A program made the position numbers and the translations under genes. The notes under the pieces are model-generated. The model was not told where the DNA came from. It did not search any database and saw only the letters and a list, made by a program, of their open reading frames with translations. Positions 1 to 8,471 of a DNA stretch of 43,686 bases are shown in pieces. Position 1 is the first letter of the stretch; every line of letters begins with the position of its first letter. The DNA comes from Clostridium intestinale DSM 6191 (GTDB lineage: Bacteria; Bacillota; Clostridia; Clostridiales; Clostridiaceae). The stretch is from assembly GCF_900130055.1 (NCBI RefSeq), contig NZ_FQXU01000019.1, forward strand, positions 1 through 43,686. Direction: 5' to 3'.

Positions 1-297
1 TCTAATGCTACTATTACTACTAAAGTTGGCGATTACTTAGAATTTAAATTTAATGGTACTGGATTAAGACTTTTTGCTTACACTAATGCTTTTAGAGGTA
101 TTGCTAAGGTTACTATTGATGGTCAAGCTTATACATCTGATAACTATTCAGCTTCTGATGTATTCCAAAACAAGGTTTTTGAGAAGACTGGATTAACTGA
201 TAGTGAGCATACAGTTAAAATAGAAGTTACTAACACTAAAAATTCAGCATCTCAAAACTATGCTATTTGTTTAGATGCTATAGAAGTTCTAAAATAA
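1..297 (+). CDS. C-terminal end of a secreted protein with a galactose-binding-like domain (partial)
   Basis: The frame is open from the first base and ends at a TAA at 295-297, giving 98 residues of a larger protein whose start lies outside the window. The visible part looks like a beta-sandwich carbohydrate- or ligand-binding module: it has the pattern GDYLEFKFNGTGLRLFAYTN, then a short VTIDG strand and a closing SEHTVKIEVTNTKN...DAIEVL. Such modules form the C-terminus of many secreted clostridial glycosidases and surface proteins. There are no catalytic residues in the visible part, so the function of the whole protein cannot be told. It converges with the Wzx gene on the opposite strand and shares a terminator with it. 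Confidence 0.7.
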   Translation, partial: SNATITTKVGDYLEFKFNGTGLRLFAYTNAFRGIAKVTIDGQAYTSDNYSASDVFQNKVFEKTGLTDSEHTVKIEVTNTKNSASQNYAICLDAIEVLK

Positions 298-307
298 ACA
301 TATAAAT

Positions 308-340
308 AAAAAAACCACTGTTTAAACAGTGGTTTTTTTA
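308..340. terminator. Bidirectional rho-independent terminator
   Basis: Perfect 8-bp stem AACCACTG (313-320) / CAGTGGTT (327-334) with a TTTAAA loop, flanked by an A-run on the left and a T-run on the right, so it can end transcription from both sides. It closes the plus-strand surface-protein gene and the minus-strand polysaccharide operon. The last codons and stop of the flippase gene lie inside it. Confidence 0.9.
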
Positions 341-1620
341 TTTATATGTTTACTAATACCATGTTTCAAATTATACACGAGATATGGGAATGTCATAAGC
401 GATGATAGTGTATAAACTATTACTACAGTTACTGCTGCTCCATTGTACCCTATTCTTGAAATCAAGATGTAGTCAAGGACAATATTTACTATTCCTGTTG
501 AGATTGTTACGAAAAGTAGATATTTAATTTTCTTTAACATAGTAAGTATATTTCCAACAGGAATCCTAAAAGTTCCTGCTATGAAGTACCCTATAGATAA
601 TAATCGAAAAGACGGTACTGCTTCAATATACTGTTGACCAAACAATAATCTTATTATTAGTGGTGCAAATATAACTAAAACTAAACTAATTATAATATTA
701 AATAGAGCCATAATAGATATAAGCCTTTTAGTATTTTTTATTAGCCATCTTTTATTATTGCTATTCACTACAAAATATGGATATATAAAAGTTGCAATAG
801 ATAATGGTATAAAATTTAATGTGAATGGAATAAGCGTAGCTGTTCTATATATTCCAACACTTGTATTATCTGTGATTAATATTCCTATCAAAAATATATC
901 AAATAAATATAATATTTGAGAAAGGGCATTATTAGTTAATGACGTTATTGAAAATTTCATAAACTCACTTTTAGTACTTTTCAATAATACCTTTGCTCTT
1001 GTTATTTGATTAATATCTTTTTTTAGCCATAAATATGCTACTATTATTGGAATTATTGTAGATACATATCTAAGCATTATTATAGTGTCTATATCTCCTA
1101 TCAGCCCCCCTATAATAGTAGATAGGAAGATTAACACCGTATTTATTGTATTAATATAAGAGAACTTATCGTTTTGTAAGTTTGTTCTAAATTTTATCAT
1201 AACATATTCTAATATAAATGATAATACCGGCATGCCGCTCATTAATAGTAACAGTCCATTGCTACTATCTACCGGAAGTTTTATAATTACTGAAATTATT
1301 AAAATCATTAATGTAATTATTAAATTAGAAATAACTCCAATTTTATATGCATACTTTTCATAACTTGCTTTATTACCTTTAGGTATATTAGAACTACAAA
1401 ATTGAAGTAATCCTGATGTAACACCTAAACCATTTAATAATAAAACAATTGACAAAATATTATTTGCATAAGAATAGGCAGAAAATTCTTGAATTGTTAC
1501 CAGCCTAACTATAACGGCATTATTAAAAAATAAAATTATTTTATTTATGATATTGGCTCCAAAAATATGAAATAACCCTTTGTCCATTAGCTTTTTTATA
1601 TATTTATTTAAATTACTCAT
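322..1620 (-). CDS. wzx: Wzx-type polysaccharide flippase, unit 1
   Basis: A 432-residue, strongly hydrophobic protein with about 12-14 predicted membrane segments, the usual size for the MATE/MOP-superfamily flippases that move undecaprenyl-linked repeat units across the membrane. The N-terminus (IFGANIINKIILFFNNAVIVRLV) and the C-terminal FRLLSIGYFIAGTFRIPVGNIL region are typical of the polysaccharide biosynthesis family. Its ATG overlaps the TGA of the preceding asparagine-synthetase-like gene by four bases (ATGA), indicating translational coupling. It is the last gene of the long minus-strand operon beginning at cpsC. Its final residues (HINKKTTV) are encoded by the terminator stem. The transported glycan is inferred from context only. 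Confidence 0.88.
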   Translation of the reverse strand: MSNLNKYIKKLMDKGLFHIFGANIINKIILFFNNAVIVRLVTIQEFSAYSYANNILSIVLLLNGLGVTSGLLQFCSSNIPKGNKASYEKYAYKIGVISNLIITLMILIISVIIKLPVDSSNGLLLLMSGMPVLSFILEYVMIKFRTNLQNDKFSYINTINTVLIFLSTIIGGLIGDIDTIIMLRYVSTIIPIIVAYLWLKKDINQITRAKVLLKSTKSEFMKFSITSLTNNALSQILYLFDIFLIGILITDNTSVGIYRTATLIPFTLNFIPLSIATFIYPYFVVNSNNKRWLIKNTKRLISIMALFNIIISLVLVIFAPLIIRLLFGQQYIEAVPSFRLLSIGYFIAGTFRIPVGNILTMLKKIKYLLFVTISTGIVNIVLDYILISRIGYNGAAVTVVIVYTLSSLMTFPYLVYNLKHGISKHINKKTTV

Positions 1621-3356
1621 TTATTACTATCCTCTATGAACATGTATTTATAAGCAGAAAGCAAACTCAATATCTGTATTTTTTCTCTCGCTAAACTATT
1701 ATTGAACATCCAAACTATATCATTATTTAAGTTACTAAATTCATCTATACAACTTAAGTTTTGTTCAAAATAGTTACTAATGTTTTTTCTCATATTATAG
1801 TCTGTATCATACCAATATTGAAAAGGGTTCATATCATCATTGCTATATTTACTTTCTCTAAAACCAAGTTTAAATAAAATCTCATTATTTTTATTTTTTA
1901 ATTTCTTAGGAATTCTTTTTAACATTAAATAAAATAATTTATTTTTAAATATAAAACTATCAATACTTACTCTATATTTTTCATAAGTATATTTTGCTGC
2001 TTCAGGATACTTTGTGAGTATCCAATTATAGTATACATTATGATTAAATCTAATCTTAGGATCTATTGATAAACATAAATCCATAAATTCCTTTAAAATA
2101 AATGGTGAACTGACCTCACTGTAATTTTGCATAGTTATATGAGAATTTAATGCTCCATTAAAGCCTCTATTATACATTTTAAATATTTCTTCATTTTTAT
2201 ATCTATCTAATTCTATCCAATTTACTCTATCAATCAAAAGGTTTGAATATGTACCATCATTTATTGAAGGTTTAGTGTGTTCTTTTTTGCTTGAAAATGT
2301 TCCTACTACTACATCTCCTAATTGACCGGTATGTATTAATCCAAACTTATCAAAATTAATAAGTTCAAGAAAACTTCTTCCATGTATATGCCCACTAGCA
2401 CATCCAGTCCCACCATTATTTTTTATTACTAAATCTATATCCTCCAAATATCTCAAGTCATCTAAAGATTTGAATATAAATTTATTTCCAAGCTTAATTG
2501 CTATTTCTTGAGCAACCTTATAATCAAGATAATTAGATTTAGAAAAAGTATAATTAGTTATATTTTTATACCCTAAGTCATTAGCTACCCAAGTTGTCAT
2601 TCTAGAATCTAATCCCCCACTTAACCCTGCTAAATGACTATAACCATACTCTATATCTTTATCAAATTCAAGTTTAACTGAATATCTAAATAATTCGTCA
2701 AACGAATCTATTAATTTTTCTTCACTTAAATTATTTATTATGTTGTTATTAAGTTCATAAAAACTATTTACAGCTATCTTTCCATTATTAATTTTAATAT
2801 ATTTACCTGCTGTTAAGCGCTTTATCTTATCAATAATAGTATTATCTTCTATCATAAAGCCATATGTCAATAATTCATAGGCTGCATTAATATTAAATGA
2901 AGTACCAACATCGTTTTTTTTGAGTATATCCTTTACCATTTTTAAATCATATGAGAAAACAACCTTATCTTCTAAAACAGTATAAAATATACCCTTATCT
3001 CCATAATGATTAGTAAATATAATAAAAGTATTATTAATCTTATCACATAATATTCCTGAAAAAGCTCCTCTAAAAGAGTCCATAAATTGCTCACCTATTT
3101 GCTTATACATCTTTATAATAGTATTAGGCCAACTAGAAGCTGTATATTTATTTCTTAATTCCTGCAAATTCAAAACTACGCCATCTATAATTATAGAGAA
3201 TTCATCATTATCAAAAAAAACTTTATCATTTTCAAATTTTTTTATACTAGTCTTTCCAATCATATAATCTTTGTGTTCTATGTTATCATTGCCCGTTTCT
3301 TTTATATCAGTTAAATCAAAGTTCCTACTATTAATAACACCATAAATTCCTGGCAT
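1617..3356 (-). CDS. Asparagine-synthetase-like protein without the glutaminase cysteine
   Basis: A 579-residue protein with the two-domain layout of class B asparagine synthetases: an N-terminal Ntn-type domain (about 1-200) and a C-terminal ATP-binding synthetase domain with the PP-loop SGGLDSR at 246-252. The catalytic nucleophile of the family, Cys2 in MCGI, is Pro here (MPGIYG, codon CCA), so glutamine hydrolysis by this domain is unlikely. A GGAGGA site precedes the ATG, and the gene lies between a sugar aminotransferase and wzx. Related proteins in O-antigen loci amidate uronic acids; with UDP-ManNAcA made by this operon, formation of an amide on ManNAcA from ammonia or another amine is a reasonable but unproven role. 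True asparagine synthesis is unlikely. Confidence 0.8.
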   Translation of the reverse strand: MPGIYGVINSRNFDLTDIKETGNDNIEHKDYMIGKTSIKKFENDKVFFDNDEFSIIIDGVVLNLQELRNKYTASSWPNTIIKMYKQIGEQFMDSFRGAFSGILCDKINNTFIIFTNHYGDKGIFYTVLEDKVVFSYDLKMVKDILKKNDVGTSFNINAAYELLTYGFMIEDNTIIDKIKRLTAGKYIKINNGKIAVNSFYELNNNIINNLSEEKLIDSFDELFRYSVKLEFDKDIEYGYSHLAGLSGGLDSRMTTWVANDLGYKNITNYTFSKSNYLDYKVAQEIAIKLGNKFIFKSLDDLRYLEDIDLVIKNNGGTGCASGHIHGRSFLELINFDKFGLIHTGQLGDVVVGTFSSKKEHTKPSINDGTYSNLLIDRVNWIELDRYKNEEIFKMYNRGFNGALNSHITMQNYSEVSSPFILKEFMDLCLSIDPKIRFNHNVYYNWILTKYPEAAKYTYEKYRVSIDSFIFKNKLFYLMLKRIPKKLKNKNNEILFKLGFRESKYSNDDMNPFQYWYDTDYNMRKNISNYFEQNLSCIDEFSNLNNDIVWMFNNSLAREKIQILSLLSAYKYMFIEDSNK

Positions 3357-3371
3357 TTGATTCCTCCATCA

Positions 3372-4493
3372 TTATAGATTTATTACCATTTTAATTAATC
3401 TAACTATTTTAATAGCCTCCTCCACACTAAGCTCTCCATAGATAGGTAACGTCAATACTCTTTCGGAAATATACTTAGCATTAAATAAGTTGTCTTCATT
3501 ATACTTCCCCTTATAACAATCAAAATCTATTGCTAATGGATAGAAGTATTTTCTAGTTACTACATTGAATTCTTTTAATCTTTCATGTATTTGATCTCTA
3601 GTTAAACCAACTATTTTTTCATCTATTATTACTGGGAAGTACGCATAGTTATGTTTTACATTCTCCATATCTTCTAAAAAATACACTCCATCTATATCTT
3701 TTAAATCATTTCTATATATATTAGCTATATTTTTTCTTTTTTCAATTTGATCATCAACATATTTTAAATTAAGAAGTCCCATAGCTGCCTGAAATTCATT
3801 CATTTTAGCATTTAGCCCAACTTCTTCTACCTGTTCATATCCAGATATTCCGAAGTTTTTTAACAAATTTAATTTTCTACTATATTCATTATCATTATAA
3901 GTAAGCAGACCTCCCTCTATAGTATTATATACTTTAGTAGCATGTAGGGAGAACATTGATATATCTCCAAAGTTCCCTATTCCAACTCCATCTACTTCAA
4001 CTCCAAATACATGTGCTGCATCATAAATAACTTTTAAATTATATTTTTTTGCTATTTCTTCGATTTTTTTAATATTACATGGATATCCAAAAACATGAAC
4101 TGGTAAAATAGCACAGGTTTTTTCGGTAATCAATTCTTCTATTTTATCTGTATCTATAGTAAAATCATTCATGTTTATATCACAAAATACAGGTCTTAAT
4201 CCATTCATAACTATAGCATGAGTTGTTGAAGCAAATGTAAATGGTGTTGTTATTACTTCTCCGTTCAGCTTTAGTGCCTTTATAGCTGTATCTAATGCTA
4301 AATGCCCGTTCGTAAATAGAGTAGTATTTTTAACCCCTAAATAATCTAAAAGATTATTTTGGAGTTCATTATGAAGTTTGCCATTATTGGTTAGCCAACT
4401 AGTCTCCCAAATACTTTTTAAAAGCTCGATATATTCCTCTAATGGTGGTAAAAAAGACTTAGTTACTTGTATAGGTTGTTTAAATTTATCCAT
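3372..4493 (-). CDS. DegT/DnrJ/EryC1-family sugar aminotransferase (VioA/WecE-like)
   Basis: A PLP-dependent nucleotide-sugar aminotransferase of 373 residues. The PLP lysine is Lys187 in SLHATKVYN, preceded by the conserved DAAH (158-161); TNGHLALDTA (61-70) matches the family phosphate-binding region. The overall pattern (SFLPPLEEY, WLTNNG, GEVITTPFTFASTTHA) resembles VioA and WecE, which aminate dTDP-4-keto-6-deoxyglucose to dTDP-4-amino-4,6-dideoxyhexose (Qui4N or Fuc4N). The substrate would come from RmlA/RmlB encoded in unit 2. I place the start at the ATG at 4493: an AGAGGTGA site sits about five bases upstream, whereas the upstream in-frame GTG at 4508 has none. The neighbouring acyltransferase and WecF-family transferase fit the same pathway. 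The exact stereochemistry of the product cannot be read from sequence. Confidence 0.85.
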   Translation of the reverse strand: MDKFKQPIQVTKSFLPPLEEYIELLKSIWETSWLTNNGKLHNELQNNLLDYLGVKNTTLFTNGHLALDTAIKALKLNGEVITTPFTFASTTHAIVMNGLRPVFCDINMNDFTIDTDKIEELITEKTCAILPVHVFGYPCNIKKIEEIAKKYNLKVIYDAAHVFGVEVDGVGIGNFGDISMFSLHATKVYNTIEGGLLTYNDNEYSRKLNLLKNFGISGYEQVEEVGLNAKMNEFQAAMGLLNLKYVDDQIEKRKNIANIYRNDLKDIDGVYFLEDMENVKHNYAYFPVIIDEKIVGLTRDQIHERLKEFNVVTRKYFYPLAIDFDCYKGKYNEDNLFNAKYISERVLTLPIYGELSVEEAIKIVRLIKMVINL

Positions 4494-4497
4494 ATTT

Positions 4498-5058
4498 TCA
4501 CCTCTCACTATTTATTATCTCTTCGTATCTCAATAAATTATTTTTTCTCTTCCTAATCTTTTTTATTGGAATACCTACATAAATTGTCCATTCTTCACAA
4601 TCTTCTAAAATTAAAGAACATGCACCAAAGGAACATCCCTCTTCTATTTTAACGCCTGGTAAAATAGTAGAGTTTGTTCCTATAATTACATGTTTTCCTA
4701 TTTTAACAGACTCCTCTTGAATATTTCTAAACTCATCTCGAATCATTGGATTAGTCATATATTCACCAGAGTAATCATCTGAAATAGCATAAATAGCACC
4801 TCTTGATGACATTGTAGTGAAGCTGTCTATAAATATTAAAGAATTACCTGCAAATAACCCACAATATGCTGCAATATGTACATAATCTTTTATTATTATA
4901 TTACCACTTAATATACAAAAGTCATCTATACGTACATTATTTCCTAAGCATATTTTTTCTGGAGAATATATACTGGCTTTTTTGCTAATGAGAACATTAT
5001 CTCCAAATTGTTTTAATCCTAGCAAATTCAGCTCATCTCTACTATAAAAGCTGTCCAT
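4498..5058 (-). CDS. Hexapeptide-repeat (left-handed beta-helix) acyltransferase
   Basis: A 186-residue protein with the imperfect hexapeptide periodicity of the LbetaH acyltransferases (ICLGNNVRIDDFCILSG, VKIGKHVIIGTNSTILPGVK, then the YVGIPIKKIRKR cap). It probably transfers an acetyl group from acetyl-CoA. Being directly between a 4-aminosugar aminotransferase and a WecF-family transferase, it is most likely the N-acetyltransferase for the 4-amino-4,6-dideoxyhexose, analogous to VioB; O-acetylation is the alternative. Its stop lies within the ribosome binding region of the next gene, and its own AGAGGTGA site is inside the last codons of the preceding gene, so the three genes are tightly coupled. 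Confidence 0.82.
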   Translation of the reverse strand: MDSFYSRDELNLLGLKQFGDNVLISKKASIYSPEKICLGNNVRIDDFCILSGNIIIKDYVHIAAYCGLFAGNSLIFIDSFTTMSSRGAIYAISDDYSGEYMTNPMIRDEFRNIQEESVKIGKHVIIGTNSTILPGVKIEEGCSFGACSLILEDCEEWTIYVGIPIKKIRKRKNNLLRYEEIINSER

Positions 5059-6132
5059 TTAATCACCTCTCTGTCGAGTAAAGATTTTTTCCCAAACATT
5101 TTTTATATATTTCTCATCAAATCTCTTCTCACTTAATAACTTATTTTTCATAATAACTTCTATATTAGAAGATATAAATTCTTCAAAGCTATAATCTTTT
5201 ATATCTTCTATTGAATAAAAGTTATAACCTTCATCCTCAACTAAGTCTTCCCACATAGTAGTATCATTTCTCATATATATTTTTGCTTCCAAATATGCTA
5301 AAGCAAAAATATTTCCTAATGCTTGTTGTCTATTATTGTTAAAGATAGCTATATCAATTCTCCCTAAAAATTCTCCATATGCTTCAGGATTCATATACTC
5401 TGTTATTCCTACAAATTTTTCACCTAAAACCTTTTTGCCATAATCTATAACTTCTTTAGCATATACTGAATCTCCATATGACAATGGACAGTATACTTTT
5501 ATGTTTTCACTTTTAAATTTCTCTATAAGATCAATTGCTTGAATATGATTATTAGATAAATCGGCTGAATTCCCAATTTGAATATTAGTTACATTAATAT
5601 TACTACATTTTTTTATATTATTTAAAAATTCTAATGTTATTGGATTAATATAAATTGCTTTGTTATATTTACCAGATACATTATATCTTTCTTGAGCTAT
5701 TTTATAATCATTTTTTACTAAGGTGCTTATAAAAGCAAACTTTTTTGTTACTCTCATCTTTAGAAACTCATCTATACTAGTTATAAGTTTATATGAACTA
5801 TTTCTTTTTTTTAAATCGCCTCCCCAAATAACCCAGTTTATTTTTTTAAGAAATTGTGGATTAAGATTTAAAAAAAGCTTAAAAGAAATTCCTTGAAAGA
5901 AACCATGTATAAATACTAAACCTCCTTTTTTCAGAATATCTTTATTACTTGTCCATTCAACGAAAGATCCTTCAATAAATTTAATATTATTATTTATTAC
6001 ATCAATTTTTTTTAAATATTTCTGCTTTCCTACAATTATAAAATAATGTTCTTTATTATCAAAATTTTTGTTTATAAACTCTAAATACGGTAGTGTAAAT
6101 TTTTCATTGTTTATTATGTGTATAATATTCAT
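5059..6132 (-). CDS. WecF-family (GT56) 4-acetamido-4,6-dideoxyhexose transferase
   Basis: A 357-residue protein resembling the Fuc4NAc transferase family (Glyco_transf_56, WecF/RffT). Family landmarks are visible in order: FIIVGKQ near the N-terminus, FIHGFF, WVIWGGDL, IQIGNSADLSNNHIQAI, and NNNRQQALGNIFALA with the RQQ.GN..L signature. In enterobacteria WecF adds Fuc4NAc from dTDP-Fuc4NAc to lipid II of common antigen; here a dTDP-Fuc4NAc or dTDP-Qui4NAc donor is expected because the aminotransferase and acyltransferase are adjacent. Start is the ATG at 6132, seven bases after GGAGGG; an upstream in-frame TTG falls in the binding site itself. Family assignment is from recalled motifs, not a search. 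Confidence 0.75.
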   Translation of the reverse strand: MNIIHIINNEKFTLPYLEFINKNFDNKEHYFIIVGKQKYLKKIDVINNNIKFIEGSFVEWTSNKDILKKGGLVFIHGFFQGISFKLFLNLNPQFLKKINWVIWGGDLKKRNSSYKLITSIDEFLKMRVTKKFAFISTLVKNDYKIAQERYNVSGKYNKAIYINPITLEFLNNIKKCSNINVTNIQIGNSADLSNNHIQAIDLIEKFKSENIKVYCPLSYGDSVYAKEVIDYGKKVLGEKFVGITEYMNPEAYGEFLGRIDIAIFNNNRQQALGNIFALAYLEAKIYMRNDTTMWEDLVEDEGYNFYSIEDIKDYSFEEFISSNIEVIMKNKLLSEKRFDEKYIKNVWEKIFTRQRGD

Positions 6133-6150
6133 ACAATTTCCCTCCAAATA

Positions 6151-7419
6151 TTATTCACTTTTTATTTCATAAAATTTATTATAGGATAAAGTTAATAGAA
6201 TTAACATAGTTGTAAACACAGGAAGTGAATATATAACTTGTGAATTTAAAATAAAGACTAAAAATAAATAACCTATAGCACTAAAAATTATTGAAAATTT
6301 ACTATATAATTTTAAATCTTTACATGTAAAAATCTTAAAATTAATTATAATAATTGCTATAACTATTAAACTAAAAGTTATTATTCCCATCTTCATTATA
6401 ATAGTTAATATTCCATTATCTATAAATGCTCCAATAGATGCATATGAAAAATCACTATTATATAAAATCATAGACTTGCCTAATCCATATCCTAAAAAAT
6501 CATTATCTTTTATTGTTAAAAGATTAAATTCATTTGTTACACTTCTTGTATTTAAAGAAGAAATGTTTCCTTCTAATACCTCCACAAATCTTTGAAAAAT
6601 ATCATTATTTGATAAAATTAATTTATTTATTAAAATATCTTTATTAATAAATATAACAATTATTATAACTATAATTGCTAAAATATCTAAAAATCTACTT
6701 ATATTTGTCTTTCTATTTTTAAATATATATGTAATAATGTATATCAAAAAATAAAGAATAATGAGTGTTCTATTTTTAGATAAAAAAATACAAATTATTG
6801 TATTTATAAATAATACTATTTTTATATATTTTTTCATATTTATATTATTAATGAAAAAAGGAACCAATAAGAAATTTGATGCATTACTAAACGATACTCT
6901 AGTAGTTCCCCACCAAGCTATTGAGTTTCTATCGTATATATTAGGTATAATACTTTCTCTAAAAAAATATATAAAAATATTTATTAATGAAAATAAAATC
7001 AATGACTTTAAAAATAAATCTATATATTCTTTTAATAAATTATTTTGACTAAAATAGATTCTATATGTAGCATATATAATAAAAATTCTAATAATATTTA
7101 AAGTATCTAAATTTATAAAATTATTATTATTTTTTATTCCAATTCCTAAATAAATAATTGTTAAAAATGCAATAATAATAAATATAATATCTATACTACT
7201 AAGTTTTAAACTCTTATAGGATTTAATTGATAATATTAATATTAAAAACAGTATTAAATCTAGAATACTTATATTACCTTTTTTCAAACCTAAAAATTCA
7301 TATACTTTATCGTTAAAAGGAATCATTATAACTAGAAAAAAATAAATTTTATAAAAAGCTTTGCTATTAAAAATTAGAGTGTATGCTATAAATAAAATCC
7401 ATCCAACAAAAAAAATCAT
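6151..7419 (-). CDS. wzy: Wzy-like polysaccharide polymerase, unit 1
   Basis: A 422-residue integral membrane protein with about 11-12 hydrophobic segments and a longer extracytoplasmic loop in the middle (around SLNTRSVTNEFNLLTIKDND with the following FLGYGLGKS), the architecture of O-antigen polymerase/ligase proteins. It would join repeat units at the outer face of the membrane. The sequence is poorly conserved, as usual for Wzy; the assignment rests on topology, the R-rich loop and its position among glycosyltransferases with a single flippase in the same operon. Its ATG follows a GAGGT site. Extremely AT-rich, Ile/Asn-rich codon use is shared with its neighbours. Confidence 0.75.
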   Translation of the reverse strand: MIFFVGWILFIAYTLIFNSKAFYKIYFFLVIMIPFNDKVYEFLGLKKGNISILDLILFLILILSIKSYKSLKLSSIDIIFIIIAFLTIIYLGIGIKNNNNFINLDTLNIIRIFIIYATYRIYFSQNNLLKEYIDLFLKSLILFSLINIFIYFFRESIIPNIYDRNSIAWWGTTRVSFSNASNFLLVPFFINNINMKKYIKIVLFINTIICIFLSKNRTLIILYFLIYIITYIFKNRKTNISRFLDILAIIVIIIVIFINKDILINKLILSNNDIFQRFVEVLEGNISSLNTRSVTNEFNLLTIKDNDFLGYGLGKSMILYNSDFSYASIGAFIDNGILTIIMKMGIITFSLIVIAIIIINFKIFTCKDLKLYSKFSIIFSAIGYLFLVFILNSQVIYSLPVFTTMLILLTLSYNKFYEIKSE

Positions 7420-7459
7420 TTTGTACCTCTTTAAATTTATTTTTCAGATTCATATTACA

Positions 7460-8440
7460 TTATCTTTTCATTAAATTAAATAAAATTATATTTATCATAT
7501 ATACTTTTATATATTTAATTTTATTTACATGATTACTACCTACTTTATTTCTAAAATAAGAATCCTCATCCTTAATAAAAATATTATTTTTATACCAATA
7601 AGGAAACTTTTGTTCAATATATTTATAATGCATATTTATTTTTTTAAGCATTGTAATTACGTTAGGAAATTCAAAAATTAAAATTTTGGGAATTTGTCTA
7701 AATAGTATATTTTTTATAAATATATATTCTAACTGTTCAAATTTTTCATTATCTTCAACATTTTTCTTATAGAAATCATACAATGTATCTCCTATTCCAT
7801 AAATATCATATATTTTACTTGATTTTTGAGAACTCATTATAGACCCTGGTCTATTTTTTCTATAATGATATAAAGCTTTGTTAATATATCCTATATTATT
7901 AGTTACAGCTAATAATTTGTACGTGGTTCCATTATCTTCATACCAAAGTCCCTTAGGAAATTTTATATTATGTTCTATAAAAAGAGTTTTCTTAAAGATT
8001 TTATTCCATACTGGGGCTTCAAATAAAAGAGAATATTTTGAATTATTTTCTTTTATGACCATTGAGTACTCTTCATATTCTTCAATATAATCGCATACAA
8101 CAATATCAAGATCATCGCTTAAAGCTTTCTCTAACAATATTTTAAACATATTATTAGAACACCAATCATCAGCATCTACAAAACCAATATATTTTCCTTT
8201 ACAATAATCTAAAGCATAATTTCTTGCATCAGAAAGTCCTCCGTTTTTTTTGTTTAACAATTTTACTATATTGGGATATCTATTTACATAACTTTCTATG
8301 ATCTCTTTTGAAGAATCAGTACTTCCATCGTTGACACATAAAATTTCATATTCTTTTAAATTACAATTTAATATAGAATCTATACATTTATGTATATAAT
8401 TTTCTACATTATAAATGGGAACTATAATACTAATATCCAT
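7460..8440 (-). CDS. Family 2 glycosyltransferase, unit 1
   Basis: A 326-residue GT-A enzyme. The N-terminus SIIVPIYNVENYIHKCIDSI, the EILCVNDGSTDSS nucleotide-binding segment (about 33-45) and the metal-binding DADDW (about 94-98) are those of GT2. The C-terminal third is divergent and carries the acceptor specificity. It is cytoplasmic or membrane-peripheral and adds one sugar to the undecaprenyl-linked repeat unit of unit 1. Donor sugar unknown. It lies between the polymerase and a GT4 enzyme in the same operon. Confidence 0.85.
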   Translation of the reverse strand: MDISIIVPIYNVENYIHKCIDSILNCNLKEYEILCVNDGSTDSSKEIIESYVNRYPNIVKLLNKKNGGLSDARNYALDYCKGKYIGFVDADDWCSNNMFKILLEKALSDDLDIVVCDYIEEYEEYSMVIKENNSKYSLLFEAPVWNKIFKKTLFIEHNIKFPKGLWYEDNGTTYKLLAVTNNIGYINKALYHYRKNRPGSIMSSQKSSKIYDIYGIGDTLYDFYKKNVEDNEKFEQLEYIFIKNILFRQIPKILIFEFPNVITMLKKINMHYKYIEQKFPYWYKNNIFIKDEDSYFRNKVGSNHVNKIKYIKVYMINIILFNLMKR

Positions 8441-8471
8441 AAAATTTCTACCCTTTTTCTTATATTTTTAC

